From: Stentor coeruleus
Lineage: Eukaryota > Ciliophora > Heterotrichea > Heterotrichida > Stentoridae
Length of the DNA: 57,034 nt
Assembly: GCA_001970955.1 (NCBI GenBank)
Contig: MPUH01000400.1
Span: forward strand, 1-57,034
Reading direction: 5' to 3'
Shown: piece by piece, positions 19,633 to 29,027 of the stretch
Numbering within the stretch: position 1 is the stretch's first letter
Layout: each line of letters begins with the position of its first letter
The notes under the pieces: model-generated
The model's input: the letters and a program-made list of their open reading frames with translations, nothing else
What the model was told of the DNA's origin: nothing
The model's database searches: none
Position numbers and translations under genes: made by a program

Positions 19633-20280
19633 TTACATAGAATCATAAGCTTTAGTGCAAATATAAATATAATGATACTGCGAAAGCTCCACCGAAGTAA
19701 ACTGCTCCAAAGGAACCTTAGCAATTTTCGCATGCTCTATAGTCCAATTTAAAAACTTGTTTTTAAGATACCCAATCCTTGCATCAGGCATCCCATAACT
19801 AACCAACATATAAACTCCACCAGGTTTCAATACTCTAAAAACATTTTGCATCATCATACTTGCCTTCTGGAAACTATTTTCTCCACAAAGAAGACAATCT
19901 AATGTGCATTTATCAAATACCATATCAAAACACCCTGGAGGAAATTCAATATTACAAACATTCATTTCAGTAAAGTCCATTTCTTCCATTTCTCTATATT
20001 TTTCTAGCATTTGTCTTATAACTGCAGCAGAATAATCGATATTTGTAATGTTGTGAAAACCATCTCTGTAAAGCTCTTCACCTATACGGGAATTCCCACA
20101 GCCAACGATTAAAATTTCTGATTGGGTGTTATCATGAAGACGTGGAAGGATAATGTTTCGGAGTTGAGAAAAAGGGAGAAGCCAGTCGTAGCTTGTGTTT
20201 TCTGAAGAGTAGCGGCTTTCCCAGTACTCACGGCTACTAAAGTCGGGGAAGGTATCTGGTAATTCTAAATCATCTCCCAT
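19633..20280 (-). CDS. SAM methyltransferase, eEF1A-lysine-methyltransferase-like
   Basis: 215 residues, single exon, a class I SAM-dependent methyltransferase. Motif I is EILIVGCGNSRIGEELY; the post-I acidic residue sits in NITNIDYSAAVIRQM; motif IV is FDMVFDKCTLDCLLCG; then VFRVLKPGGVYMLVSYG. The N-terminal YWESRYSSENTSYDWLLPFS and the GCGNS and DYS motifs are shared with the METTL13/EEF1AKMT4 group, which methylates lysines of elongation factor eEF1A. The GCGNS version of motif I and the D-K-x-T-L-D motif make that group the best guess. A different lysine substrate cannot be excluded. Confidence 0.8.
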   Translation of the reverse strand: MGDDLELPDTFPDFSSREYWESRYSSENTSYDWLLPFSQLRNIILPRLHDNTQSEILIVGCGNSRIGEELYRDGFHNITNIDYSAAVIRQMLEKYREMEEMDFTEMNVCNIEFPPGCFDMVFDKCTLDCLLCGENSFQKASMMMQNVFRVLKPGGVYMLVSYGMPDARIGYLKNKFLNWTIEHAKIAKVPLEQFTSVELSQYHYIYICTKAYDSM

Positions 20281-21241
20281 ATTTTTAATTTTTTAAGAAA
20301 AAATCGAAGATGATTTTGGATTATAATAGGATTGATTTTGATAGATGATAAAAGATATTTGGGCTTTTTTATTTAAGTATTGAAGTTTTTGATGATGTTT
20401 TGGTTGAAAGAGTTTTAGTTTGGGCTAATAAAGATATGGATAGATGTGATTAAAGGTTGTGATTTTTAAGATTGAAGATTATATTTTGCTTAGTGAATTT
20501 GTATGTGTTGCTTAGTTTTGGGCTAAGTTGGAAGGTAAGTGGAGAAATTATAATGTTTAGTTTTACAATAAATGGGGTTAAGTTTTTTGAGATTTTTATG
20601 ATGATTGTAGGATATTGTTTTCTCTTAAGATTATTATTAGTTGATAAATTGTGTTATTTAAGCCTAGATTATCTTTATGCTTACTGTTATTTAAAGAACT
20701 GGCTTTTAGATTCCAACTTCTTTCAAGCATATTCAAACTTACAACGTCTTAAAGAACTGGCTTTTAGATTCCAACTTCTTTCAAGCATATTCAAACTTAC
20801 AACGTCCTAAAAAAATTGTCAAATTTTTTTTGTCAATCAATACTTCTTATAACCTAATTAATATTCTTTTTCCACAGAATATCAAAAATATAATTTACCC
20901 AACCATCCCATAATACACATATCATTTTTTTTTCAAATTAATCTAAGATATAAATTATACCCCACACATCTAATCCTAGAAAAAGCCATAACCATTTCAA
21001 AACTATTCTTGCAATCATTATTTCATTTCCCTAAAGCTCTCACACAAAACTAATCAAAAATTATTCAACTAATAAAAACTCTATCCAAAAAACTAAAAAC
21101 TTCACTAAAAATCACTTCCGCAATTTTCTAAACACTCAAAAACCCACCAATTCCCAATCTACAACTTTATCAAATCATACTCCAAACCTTAAACCATCCA
21201 AACTCCAAAATCATTTAAAATACTGATTTTATCTCCTAATA
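20281..21241. other. Divergent spacer with 58-bp tandem repeat
   Basis: This lies between the methyltransferase gene (-) and the phosphatase gene (+). The left part is G-rich, the right part C-rich and nearly G-free. A perfect 58-bp tandem duplication is at 20691-20806 (separate entry). A 112-codon open frame crossing the repeat is not convincing. Confidence 0.55.
20691..20806. repeat. 58-bp perfect tandem duplication
   Basis: Units at 20691-20748 and 20749-20806 abut directly. Both run from TTAAAGAACTGG to ACAACGTC (the first base of unit 2 is shared by the phase chosen) with no difference seen over the body. No N lies nearby. Confidence 0.9.
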
Positions 21242-21790
21242 ATGGAACTCAGTGAAAACCTCAACAAAGAGCCTACCAACGATCAGGCAATCGCCAACAT
21301 TATGAAACAAATCCGAATGTTCCTAGCTTTAAAATACGTTAAGACGGACAATATTCCTGCAGAAGTAGTACCAGGAGTATACATCGGCAGTATAGGTGCT
21401 GCTATGTGTAAAGGGAAGCTTAAAGAAGTAGGAATCACTCATATTCTCTGTGTAGCAGATAGTATATCTCCAGTTTTTCCTGAAGATTTTACTTATAAAA
21501 TAGTTAAAATCCTTGATTCGCCTGATGTGAAAATCATTGACTATTTATCAGAATGTTTTGATTTTATAAGCTCTGCGTTGGCTACTGGGAGAATACTTAT
21601 TCATTGGTAAAGGCTATATAGTTTTGCAGGGAAAAGTAGATCAGCTTCAGTTGTTATTGGCTATTTGATGAAAATTAATTTATGGACTTTTGAACAAGCT
21701 TTAGAATATTTGAGGGAAAAAAGGTCGATTGTTGACCCGAACCCTGGATTTGCCTCACAATTAAGAGCTCTTAATTACATAATAGAATAA
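21242..21790 (+). CDS. Dual-specificity protein phosphatase
   Basis: 177 residues from two exons; a 15-nt intron lies at 21607-21621 (GTAAAGGCTATATAG). Splicing creates the active site HCFAGKSRS (HCx5R-S). The intron splits the codon for the catalytic Cys itself (TG/T). The front half has the DUSP pattern: VVPGVYIGSIGAAMCKGKLKEVGITHILCV, with the usual general-acid Asp region around LDSPDVKIIDYLSECFDFI. The end is WTFEQALEYLREKRSIVDPNPGF, the family's typical Pro-N-x-G-F signature. It removes phosphate from Ser/Thr or Tyr, probably on a kinase. No docking domain is visible, so the substrate is open. The residues past position 121 are lost if the intron is not removed. Confidence 0.9.
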
Positions 21791-21870
21791 ATAGGCTTAT
21801 ATGGTAATTTAAGATTTTAATTTATGAGAAAGTCTGAGGTTTTTGTATGAAATTATATGTTTTAAAATAA

Positions 21871-23247
21871 ATGGGAGAAGAAAACTTGGATGAGCCATAC
21901 AGTTTAAAAAAAATCTGGTTTCGGTCTCTAAATTGCGCTCTGGGAAGCTTTTCATTTGGTTATGCTAATGGTATTTTCACATCAAGCCAGCCATGTGTAT
22001 CTTCCCTACTCAATTGGGGGGAAGAAAAATACACATACATTGCATTGATGGCAGCAATAATACAATTTGGAGCAATGACTGGATGTATAATCACTGGTTT
22101 TATGACAATATACATGAGTAAGAAAAAGTGTATGATGATTACTGACTTGATAATGACTCTAGGAGGAATCCTATTTATGATCCCTAATACCATAAGTTTT
22201 GGTTTAGCTAGATATATTTCTGGTGTTGCTATTGGGTGCTTTTCTATGCTTGGACCACAATACCTTAATGAGTTTCTTCCTCCAAAAATAAGAGGGAAGT
22301 TTGGAACCTTAAACCAAATGAGTGCAATGGTTGGACTTCTTTTTTCTTTTTCTGTCTGCCAATTTCTCCCTAGAGATGACTGTAGTGAGGATATGACCTA
22401 TTATGTTTTTGCTCTTTTTGCAGCATCTGGAGTTATTGGAATTATTCAATATTTTAACTTTACTGTATTTTTCCCAGAAAATTCTCCAAGAGAATCCCCT
22501 AGTTTATGTAAAGCCTTTGGATACTTAACAACAAGTGTTCATGAGCCTGGGGAGGAATCTGAGATAATTCCTGAGGAAAAAACAAAAAAAAATTTCGAGT
22601 CTTATAATGAGTTTACATTAGGCCAACTTTTATGTTGTGCAAAAGGATCAACTAAAGCTATGCGAGTAGGAACTTTATTTCATATAATCCAACAAACATC
22701 AGGGATTAATGCTATACTATCATATTCAACAACAATTTTTCAAAGTTTTGGACAGGGTGTGTATTTTGCTAGGGCTATGACAATTACAGCTTCGTTTTTA
22801 AGAATCCTATCTGTGTTTGGGTTGTTTGCTGTGATTGAAAAATATGGCAGAAAAAAAGTTACGATATTCTTTACTTTTATGATGGGTTTGAGTTTTTTGA
22901 TTTTAGGTATTTTTGTGAATTTTGATGGGTTTGCTGTTTTGATGGTTATATGCGTTGATTTGTATTTATGCTTTTTTGCTGTTTCATTAGGACCAATATG
23001 CTGGATTTATACAAGTGAGACTATGACCGATAAAGGTATGGCTTTTGGAGCAGCTTTAAACTGGGGAACAGCCGCTTTAGTAGTCTGGTGTTTCCCATAT
23101 TCAGTATCATACATGGGTATAAGCTCTACATTTTTGCTTTTCAGTTTCTTAAACACAATCTCCGCCTTTTACTTCATTTTCGACATGATCGAAACTAAAG
23201 GTCTAGCTAAAGAACACATTCGTGAAATCCTTAAAAACATGCGTTAA
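21871..23247 (+). CDS. MFS sugar transporter (SLC2/GLUT-like)
   Basis: 458 residues, single exon, with about 12 hydrophobic helices. GLUT-family marks are: FGYANGIFTSS in TM1; the loop between TM4 and TM5 with PPKIRGKFGTLNQM; PE-N-SPR at the end of TM6 (FFPENSPRESP); QQTSGINAILSYSTTIFQS in TM7 (the sugar-binding QQxSGIN motif); KYGRKK between TM8 and TM9; GPICWIYTSE in TM10; and IETKG after TM12. It probably moves hexose across the plasma membrane or a vacuole membrane by facilitated diffusion or proton symport. The 3' end nearly touches the convergent ZCCHC9 gene (11 bases apart). Confidence 0.9.
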   Translation: MGEENLDEPYSLKKIWFRSLNCALGSFSFGYANGIFTSSQPCVSSLLNWGEEKYTYIALMAAIIQFGAMTGCIITGFMTIYMSKKKCMMITDLIMTLGGILFMIPNTISFGLARYISGVAIGCFSMLGPQYLNEFLPPKIRGKFGTLNQMSAMVGLLFSFSVCQFLPRDDCSEDMTYYVFALFAASGVIGIIQYFNFTVFFPENSPRESPSLCKAFGYLTTSVHEPGEESEIIPEEKTKKNFESYNEFTLGQLLCCAKGSTKAMRVGTLFHIIQQTSGINAILSYSTTIFQSFGQGVYFARAMTITASFLRILSVFGLFAVIEKYGRKKVTIFFTFMMGLSFLILGIFVNFDGFAVLMVICVDLYLCFFAVSLGPICWIYTSETMTDKGMAFGAALNWGTAALVVWCFPYSVSYMGISSTFLLFSFLNTISAFYFIFDMIETKGLAKEHIREILKNMR

Positions 23248-23258
23248 AAATAATCTAG

Positions 23259-23840
23259 CTAATTTTGAATGGTATCACAATTTTTAGCCATATGCCACAC
23301 TGATCCACATTTGTGACAACTTCCTCCCTTTGGATAAATCCCAGGATTCGGGTTTTGCGAGCATTGACTAGCAAGATGTCCAGTCCCAGAACAATAAAAA
23401 CATACAGCGAATTCAAAGCCTGTTTTATCACATTCTCTATAAGTATGAGTCCTAGACCCACATGAATAACAATAAACTTGCTTTTGATCTAATAATGGGC
23501 AATTTTTAATAACATGTCCTTGACCTTTACAATTTATACAAACAATATTCGTTTGGTCTTTAGGAAGCTTATTAAGCCTATATTGTGCTCTATGTTTATC
23601 AGCGAGTTTTTTGATTTTAGCTCTTTTTTTTTCCTGTCTTTTGGTTATCTGTTTTTTTAACTCCCCAGGATCGACTCTTAATTTCGGGTTTTCTAAAGAT
23701 TTTTTCAGCTTGGCTAGTTTGCTAAAAATCCTGAGTTTTTTTTTCTTCTTTTCTGGGTCGTCCTTGATAATCTTTAGCTCCTCCTCTAACTCGGCAACAC
23801 GTTTATGAGTATCAGCCTCGCTTAGGTGGATTTTTTTCAT
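23259..23840 (-). CDS. ZCCHC9: ZCCHC9-like CCHC zinc-knuckle protein
   Basis: 193 residues, single exon. A Lys-rich helical N-terminus (about 90 residues) precedes four CCHC knuckles: CINCKGQGHVIKNC, CYSCGSRTHTYREC, CFYCSGTGHLASQC and CHKCGSVWHMAKNC. The spacing, the CGS motifs and the NPNPGIYPKGGSC link before the last knuckle match ZCCHC9, a nucleolar protein (human C-terminal block NPKGLYADGGGCKLCGSVEH). It probably binds RNA in ribosome biogenesis. It sits 35 bases downstream of HOOK on the same strand. The first part of this gene, with its start codon destroyed, is repeated at 28696-28800. Confidence 0.85.
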   Translation of the reverse strand: MKKIHLSEADTHKRVAELEEELKIIKDDPEKKKKKLRIFSKLAKLKKSLENPKLRVDPGELKKQITKRQEKKRAKIKKLADKHRAQYRLNKLPKDQTNIVCINCKGQGHVIKNCPLLDQKQVYCYSCGSRTHTYRECDKTGFEFAVCFYCSGTGHLASQCSQNPNPGIYPKGGSCHKCGSVWHMAKNCDTIQN

Positions 23841-23875
23841 TATCCAATTGAATATTACTCTGATTATTAATAAAA

Positions 23876-26252
23876 CTAACCCGTCCTTTTTTTCATCGCA
23901 TCATCTATTTTTTTAGTCTCATCTCCTAATTGTTTCCACACTGCTTTTAATAGTCTAGCTGAGTCTTTCCAACAAGCTTTAAGATTTTTATTGTTTTGGT
24001 TAACTTTAGCTATTTCCTTTTCTTTTTCTGCTAAAACTCCTCTAAGTTTAAATATTTCATCACTTATCATTAATGTTGGATCTTTAATACTCATAGCCCT
24101 TTTCCATCCTAACATTGTATTTCTTCTTTCAACTTGGAGTTTAGCTGCTAGTTGTTCACGTTGTTTCAAAAGCTCATTAACAGCTTCTTCTGACTGTTGG
24201 ATAAATTCTTGACTTTTAATCTCGATTTCCTGTTTATGTTTTTCTATAAGTTCTTTATTTTCTTTTTGTAAACTTTGTATTGCTTCTTCTTTAGTTTGAA
24301 TGATTTCGGTAATAACTTTGTTTTTTTCTTCCAATCTATGATTTAATTCAGAAACTTCAGTTCGTAAAGCAATCACTTCTCTTTCTTGACCCATTTGTTG
24401 AGAACTAGCAGTGTTTGTTAATGAGTTTCGTCTTAAAGATGCAAGTTCAATTTCATATACTCTTTCTTTATCTTCAAAAGATCTTATTTTTTCATTTAAA
24501 ACTTTGAATTCCAGTTCTAATTCCCTTATCGTCATATCTTTTGAGTTTATCGATGCTTGCAAAACACAAAATTCTTCTCGACAAGCTAAGTATTTTTTGT
24601 GTATAGCATCTTTTTCTGCATAAAGGTTTTTTATATCAGTTAATAAGGTTGCTTTTGATGCCTTTACATCTTCTAATTCATACATTGTTTGTTCATGGAT
24701 AATTTTATCATTTTCTTTTTCTGATAAACTGTCGTTTATTACTTGGATTTGGTCGCTAAGGATTTGATTATTGGTTTCTAATTGGTTTATAGTGATTTTA
24801 TATTCATATTCTTTAGTTTTCATTTCTTCAACACACATTAGAATTCTTTCTTTATAAGATTTTATTTCAAGTTTTTTAGAGTTGGTCATAGTTTTTTGAT
24901 GATTTAGTTCTAGTAAAGTTATTTCAATTTGTTCATGGGCTGTTAGCTGGGCTGAGGCTCTAGGCTTCATGAATTTTGGTCCTGAACAAATGTTGATGAC
25001 ATCTTTTTCGTTTTGAAGGACAAATGAATCTTCACTTGCTTGAGGGCTTTCTTGGCTTTCGAATTTTAGTTCTTGGATTTTGCTTTCGAGTAAATTTATT
25101 TTCTGCCGGCTCTCAATTTGCTCTTTTTCGAATTTCTTTAGCATTTTCTCTTTGTTTTCTAAATTAAAAGATAGAGTATCAGCACGACCTTTTTCTTTTC
25201 CTACCTGCTCTTTGAGCAGGTTGACTTGTTTACGAAGAGAACTCATAGTTTCTAATTCATTATGTTGCAAAGCTACAGTTTCCATTAGGTTTTCATTCTG
25301 TTTCTGTAAATCCATAGCTTTTTGTTTAATCCCAGCTAAAGTTTCAAGTCTTTTTTTATATTGTTGAAGAGTTTTATCAGCATTTAAATTCTGGTAGATT
25401 TTAGCTGTTGCTATATCCAAATCATCTTTTAGTTGAGCAATTTCTAATTCATATTGTTTCTTAGTTTTATCCATAGACCTCTGCATATCCGTTATCTGCT
25501 CATTTTTCTCTGTAATTCTTATTTTCAGTTCATTTACTAAAGTTATAGAATGTCTTTCTTGTTGTTCAGATTTTTTTTCAATATCAGTTATTAATCTCTC
25601 ATTTTCTCCTTTTAGACTTTGAATAATTTGAGCCATACGAACTTTATCATCATTGATTTCACTTAATTCTCGTTCTAAATCAGCAACTTGTTTTTGGAGT
25701 TTTTTCTTATCATTTCTCAGCATTTCAAGTTCTTTACGTGTTAAACCTGACTCTTCAATAGGATTCTCATTATCATCTCCTATAAGTTTTTGCAAAAAAG
25801 GCATTAAAGTTATCTGCTCATATTCTTCCAGTTCCATAAGTCTCTTGACAAACATCTGTTTCTGTGGGCAGTTAATAACCGCATAGAAAATCGCTTCAAA
25901 TAACTTAACCACATCATCCGGATTCCCTTTTCTCGCTAAGCTCGGTAAGTCAATTCTATCCAATTTCGAATTAGAAAGTTTCAATTCTTCTTCCATATAC
26001 TTATCAAGAGCTTTTTTCAATCTACGCAAATTACCAAGTTTTAAAGCCCAGTTATTTTTAACATCAATAGATATGCATTCTAAATCAAAATACTCCGGCG
26101 ATCTATATAAACTTTACATAGAATTCATGAGTTTATATAAAAGTATCCCATCAGACAATTCACTTATGTTTCTACATTCAGTTCCAAGTTGGTTTTTATT
26201 AAGCTAAAATATTTTTTACCCATTGGACCAGGCAATACCCGAGATCAGCCAT
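23876..26252 (-). CDS. HOOK dynein-adaptor protein
   Basis: 781 residues from three exons. Introns: 26204-26219 (16 nt, GTAAAAAATATTTTAG) and 26103-26117 (15 nt, GTAAAGTTTATATAG). Splicing yields the Hook domain: GYCLVQWLNKNQLG, LSDGILLYKLMNSISPEYF, and NNWALKLGNLRRLKKAL, matching human HOOK at the same spacing, followed by NCPQKQMFVKRLMELEEYEQ. The rest is a long coiled coil, ending WKRAMSIKDPTLMISDEIFK and a C-terminal helix. HOOK proteins link dynein-dynactin to cargo and tether organelles to microtubules. The divergently transcribed SPC25 gene starts only 108 bases away. The last 1.4 kb exists again, inverted, at 27.2-28.7 kb. Human HOOKs are about 720 aa. Confidence 0.9.
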
Positions 26253-26360
26253 TTTTTTATAATGAATATTTTAAATACATATTTTTGAGTAGAGAGTTGT
26301 AGGTTTTGTAGTGGGTTTTAAAGCTTTTTTCTTATTTTTCGATGTAATTCAAATTTCAAA

Positions 26361-26945
26361 ATGGAAAAAATCAAAGAAGACTCGGTTAAATTGCAAAAAG
26401 AGATCCTCCCACAGATAGAAAACGCTGTACAACAGTATATTTCTACGATAAACAAATTAAAGAATCAACAACAGGCGAAATTCGTCCAAGAAATCGAGAA
26501 TATTGGTGAGAAAATCGAAAGGATTAAGGTAGGAATCGAATGTGATGAGGCCGCCATAAGTTTTATAAGATCGAAAATTGAAGAAGATGTGCAGAATAAG
26601 GAGAATATGCAGTGCCCTAAACAGATATTGTATAACTCAATGCAGAAGTATAGAGAAATTGCTGATAAATATAGCAAAAAATTGATGATGTATGAAAAAA
26701 GATTAGGATTATCATTGAAAAAATTGAATGAGAATACTTTGTGGGTGAGTTTTCATTATTTGACACCTGAGAATAATACTGAGAATAGTTCGGTTATAAG
26801 AGTGGAGAATGGGAAGTATGTTCTTGTGAGCTGTACTCCAGAGTTGAGGAATATACAACAGTTGCTTGAGACTTTGAATGTGAATAACGACTTTTCTAAT
26901 TTTATCAAGGAACTTAGAAAGAGCTTCAAGTCTTTATATGTTTAA
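26361..26945 (+). CDS. SPC25: SPC25, Ndc80 kinetochore complex subunit
   Basis: 194 residues (human 224), single exon. An N-terminal coiled coil of about 120 residues leads into a small globular end. The junction LGLSLKKLNENTLWVSFHYL corresponds to human LGLEIRKIYGEKLQFIFTNI, and the end NNDFSNFIKELRKSFKSL to NNFSAFLANVRKAF. SPC25 pairs with SPC24 and anchors the Ndc80 complex to the inner kinetochore, so the protein should act in micronuclear mitosis and meiosis. Together with HOOK exons 1-3 it lies in the spacer of an inverted duplication but is not itself duplicated. Identification is by eye from short blocks. Confidence 0.8.
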   Translation: MEKIKEDSVKLQKEILPQIENAVQQYISTINKLKNQQQAKFVQEIENIGEKIERIKVGIECDEAAISFIRSKIEEDVQNKENMQCPKQILYNSMQKYREIADKYSKKLMMYEKRLGLSLKKLNENTLWVSFHYLTPENNTENSSVIRVENGKYVLVSCTPELRNIQQLLETLNVNNDFSNFIKELRKSFKSLYV

Positions 26946-27242
26946 GATTGCAGTTTTTTTTGAGAATTTAAGGATTTGTGGTTTTAATATGGGTTATGAG
27001 GATTTTTTTATTAGGGTTGTAGGAGATTTTAATATGAGGTTGGTGATTTTTGGGTTTTGGATAGAAGGATTTGTTTTGGAGTTTTTGGGTAGAATTTTTA
27101 TGTAGGATTTTTGAGAATAAGTTTTTTGGATTTAGGTTTAGTTTGGAGTTTTTGGGTAGAATTTTTATGTAGGATTTTTGAGAATAAGTTTTTTTGGATT
27201 AGATAGTAAAGAAATATACTTATATCAAAATATAATAAATTA
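26946..27242. repeat. Spacer with a two-copy 57-bp repeat
   Basis: G-rich, C-poor sequence after SPC25. Units at about 27075-27131 and 27142-27198 (TTGGAGTTTTTGGGTAGAA to AGAATAAGTTTTTTGGAT) are nearly identical, with a 67-base period. The inverted HOOK copy begins just after. Confidence 0.75.
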
Positions 27243-27249
27243 ACACCTG

Positions 27250-28659
27250 ATGGAAACTATAGCTTTGCAAAATAATGAATTAGAGACTATGAGTTCTCTT
27301 CGTAAACAAGTCAACCAACTCAAAGAGCTGGTAGGAAAAGAAAAAGGTCGTGCTGATACTCTATCTTTTATTTTAGAAAACAAGGATAAAATGCTAAAAA
27401 AATTCGAAAAAGAACAAATCAAGAGTCGGCAGAAAATAAACTTACTCGAAAGCAAAATCCAAGAACTAAAATTCGAAAGCCAAGAAAGCCCTCAAGCAAG
27501 CGAAGATTCATTTGTCTTACAAAACGAAAAAAATGCCATCAACATTTGTTCAGGACCAAAATTCATGAAGCCTGGAGCCTCAGCACAGTTAACAGCCCAT
27601 GAACAAATTGAAATAACTTTACTAGAACTAAATCGTCAAAAAAGCATGACCAACTCTAAAAAACTTGAAATAAAATCTTATAAAGAAAGAATTCTAATGT
27701 GTATTGAAGAAATGAAAACTAAAGAATATGAATATAAAATCACTATAAACCAATTAGAAACTAATAATCAAATCCTCAGCGACCAAATCCAAGTAATAAA
27801 CGACAGTTTATCAGAAAAAGAAAATGATAAAATTGTCCATGAACAAACAATGTATGAATTAGAAGATGTAAAAGCATCAAAAGCAACCTTATTAACTGAT
27901 ATAAAAAACCTTTATACAGAAAAAGATGCTATACACAAAAAATACTTAGCTTATCGAGAAGAATTTTGTGTTTTACAAGCATCGATAAACTCAAAAGATA
28001 TGACGATAAGGGAATTAGAACTGGAATTCAAAGTTTTAAATGAAAAAATAAGATCTTTTGAAGATAAAGAAAGAGTATATGAAATTGAACTTGCATCTTT
28101 AAGACGAAACTCATTAACAAGCACTGGAAGTTTTCAACAAATGGGTCAAGAAAGAGAAGTGATTGCTTTACAAACTGAAGTTTCTGAATTAAATCATAGA
28201 TTGGAAGAAAAAAACAAAGTAATTACCGAAATCATTCAAACTAAAGAAGAAGCAATACAAAGTTTACAAAAAGAAAATAAAGAACTTATAGAAAAACATA
28301 AACAGGAAATCGAGATTAAAAGTCAAGAATTTATCCAACAGCCAGAAGAAGCTGCTAATGAACTTTTGAAACAGCATGAGCAACTAGCGGCTAAACTCCA
28401 AGTTGAAAGAAGAAATACAATGTTAGAATGGAAAAAGGCTATGAGCATTAAAGATCCAACATTATTGATAAGTGATGAAATATTTAAACTTAGAGGAGTT
28501 TTAGCAGAAAAAGAAAAAGAAATAGCTAGACTTAACCAAAACAATAAAGAACTTAAAGCTTGTTGGAAAGACTCAGCTAGGCTATTAAAAGCAGTGTGGA
28601 AACAATCAGGAGATGAGACTAAGAAAATAGATGAGGCGGTGAGAAGAAGGGCAGGTTAA
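27250..28659 (+). CDS. 5'-truncated HOOK coiled-coil duplicate
   Basis: 469 residues, corresponding to the last 60 percent of HOOK; about 35 substitutions, no indel and no stop. It starts METIALQNNELETM, in the middle of the HOOK coiled coil, so the Hook domain that binds dynein light intermediate chain is absent. The frame uses an ATG that encodes an internal Met in the parent. Differences in the sampled blocks are as often replacing as silent (3 and 2), which looks like neutral drift after a recent duplication. Either it is an unexpressed fragment that has not yet been broken, or a short HOOK that could dimerise with the full protein without engaging dynein. Whether it has a promoter is unclear. 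Confidence 0.6.
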   Translation: METIALQNNELETMSSLRKQVNQLKELVGKEKGRADTLSFILENKDKMLKKFEKEQIKSRQKINLLESKIQELKFESQESPQASEDSFVLQNEKNAINICSGPKFMKPGASAQLTAHEQIEITLLELNRQKSMTNSKKLEIKSYKERILMCIEEMKTKEYEYKITINQLETNNQILSDQIQVINDSLSEKENDKIVHEQTMYELEDVKASKATLLTDIKNLYTEKDAIHKKYLAYREEFCVLQASINSKDMTIRELELEFKVLNEKIRSFEDKERVYEIELASLRRNSLTSTGSFQQMGQEREVIALQTEVSELNHRLEEKNKVITEIIQTKEEAIQSLQKENKELIEKHKQEIEIKSQEFIQQPEEAANELLKQHEQLAAKLQVERRNTMLEWKKAMSIKDPTLLISDEIFKLRGVLAEKEKEIARLNQNNKELKACWKDSARLLKAVWKQSGDETKKIDEAVRRRAG

Positions 28660-28695
28660 TTTTATTAATAATCAGAGCAATATTCAATTTAAAAT

Positions 28696-28803
28696 TAAAA
28701 AAATCCACCTAAGCGAGGCTGATACTTATAAACGTGTTGCCGAGTTAGAGGAAGAGCTGAAGATTATCAAAGACAATCAGGAAAAGAAGAAAAAAATCTC
28801 AGT
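28696..28803 (+). pseudogene. ZCCHC9 5' fragment
   Basis: This is the start of ZCCHC9 carried along in the inverted duplication. The original ATG is ATT here (AAAATTAAAAAAATCCACC), and similarity ends after the Lys-rich stretch EKKKK, near 28803. All zinc knuckles are missing. Confidence 0.8.
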
Positions 28804-29027
28804 AATCAAAACATATAAAATATTCTAATAAATCCATTAAAAATTCATATCTGATTCCTTATAAAAAAACCCCAGTCATTATTTGCTTATTCTAATTTTC
28901 TTCTCATAGCACGACCTCTAAAAACTATCCTATCCCCACTTGCAAACAAAAAAATCCCTTTTCCCATCTATCCTTTCCTATCAGCCATCAGGCTTTATAA
29001 TTCATTAATATTTACTCTAATTTAAAT
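28804..29027. other. Leader of the EF-hand coiled-coil gene
   Basis: C-rich, G-poor sequence between the end of the duplication and the next start codon. Nothing else is seen. Confidence 0.45.

Larger units (their letters stand above)
27243..28803 (+). repeat. Right arm of inverted segmental duplication
   Basis: This is the reverse complement of about 23730-25290, carrying the HOOK 3' portion, the 35-base HOOK-ZCCHC9 gap and the first third of ZCCHC9. In four 60-base blocks compared directly I found 5 differences in 240 bases. The left arm is the functional HOOK/ZCCHC9 locus. The spacer between the arms is about 1.95 kb. Confidence 0.9.

Noticed and set aside
20472-20810. 112-codon open frame, plus strand
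   Set aside because: It lies in a divergent spacer, crosses the 58-bp tandem repeat so that the same bases are read in two frames, and shows no family feature.
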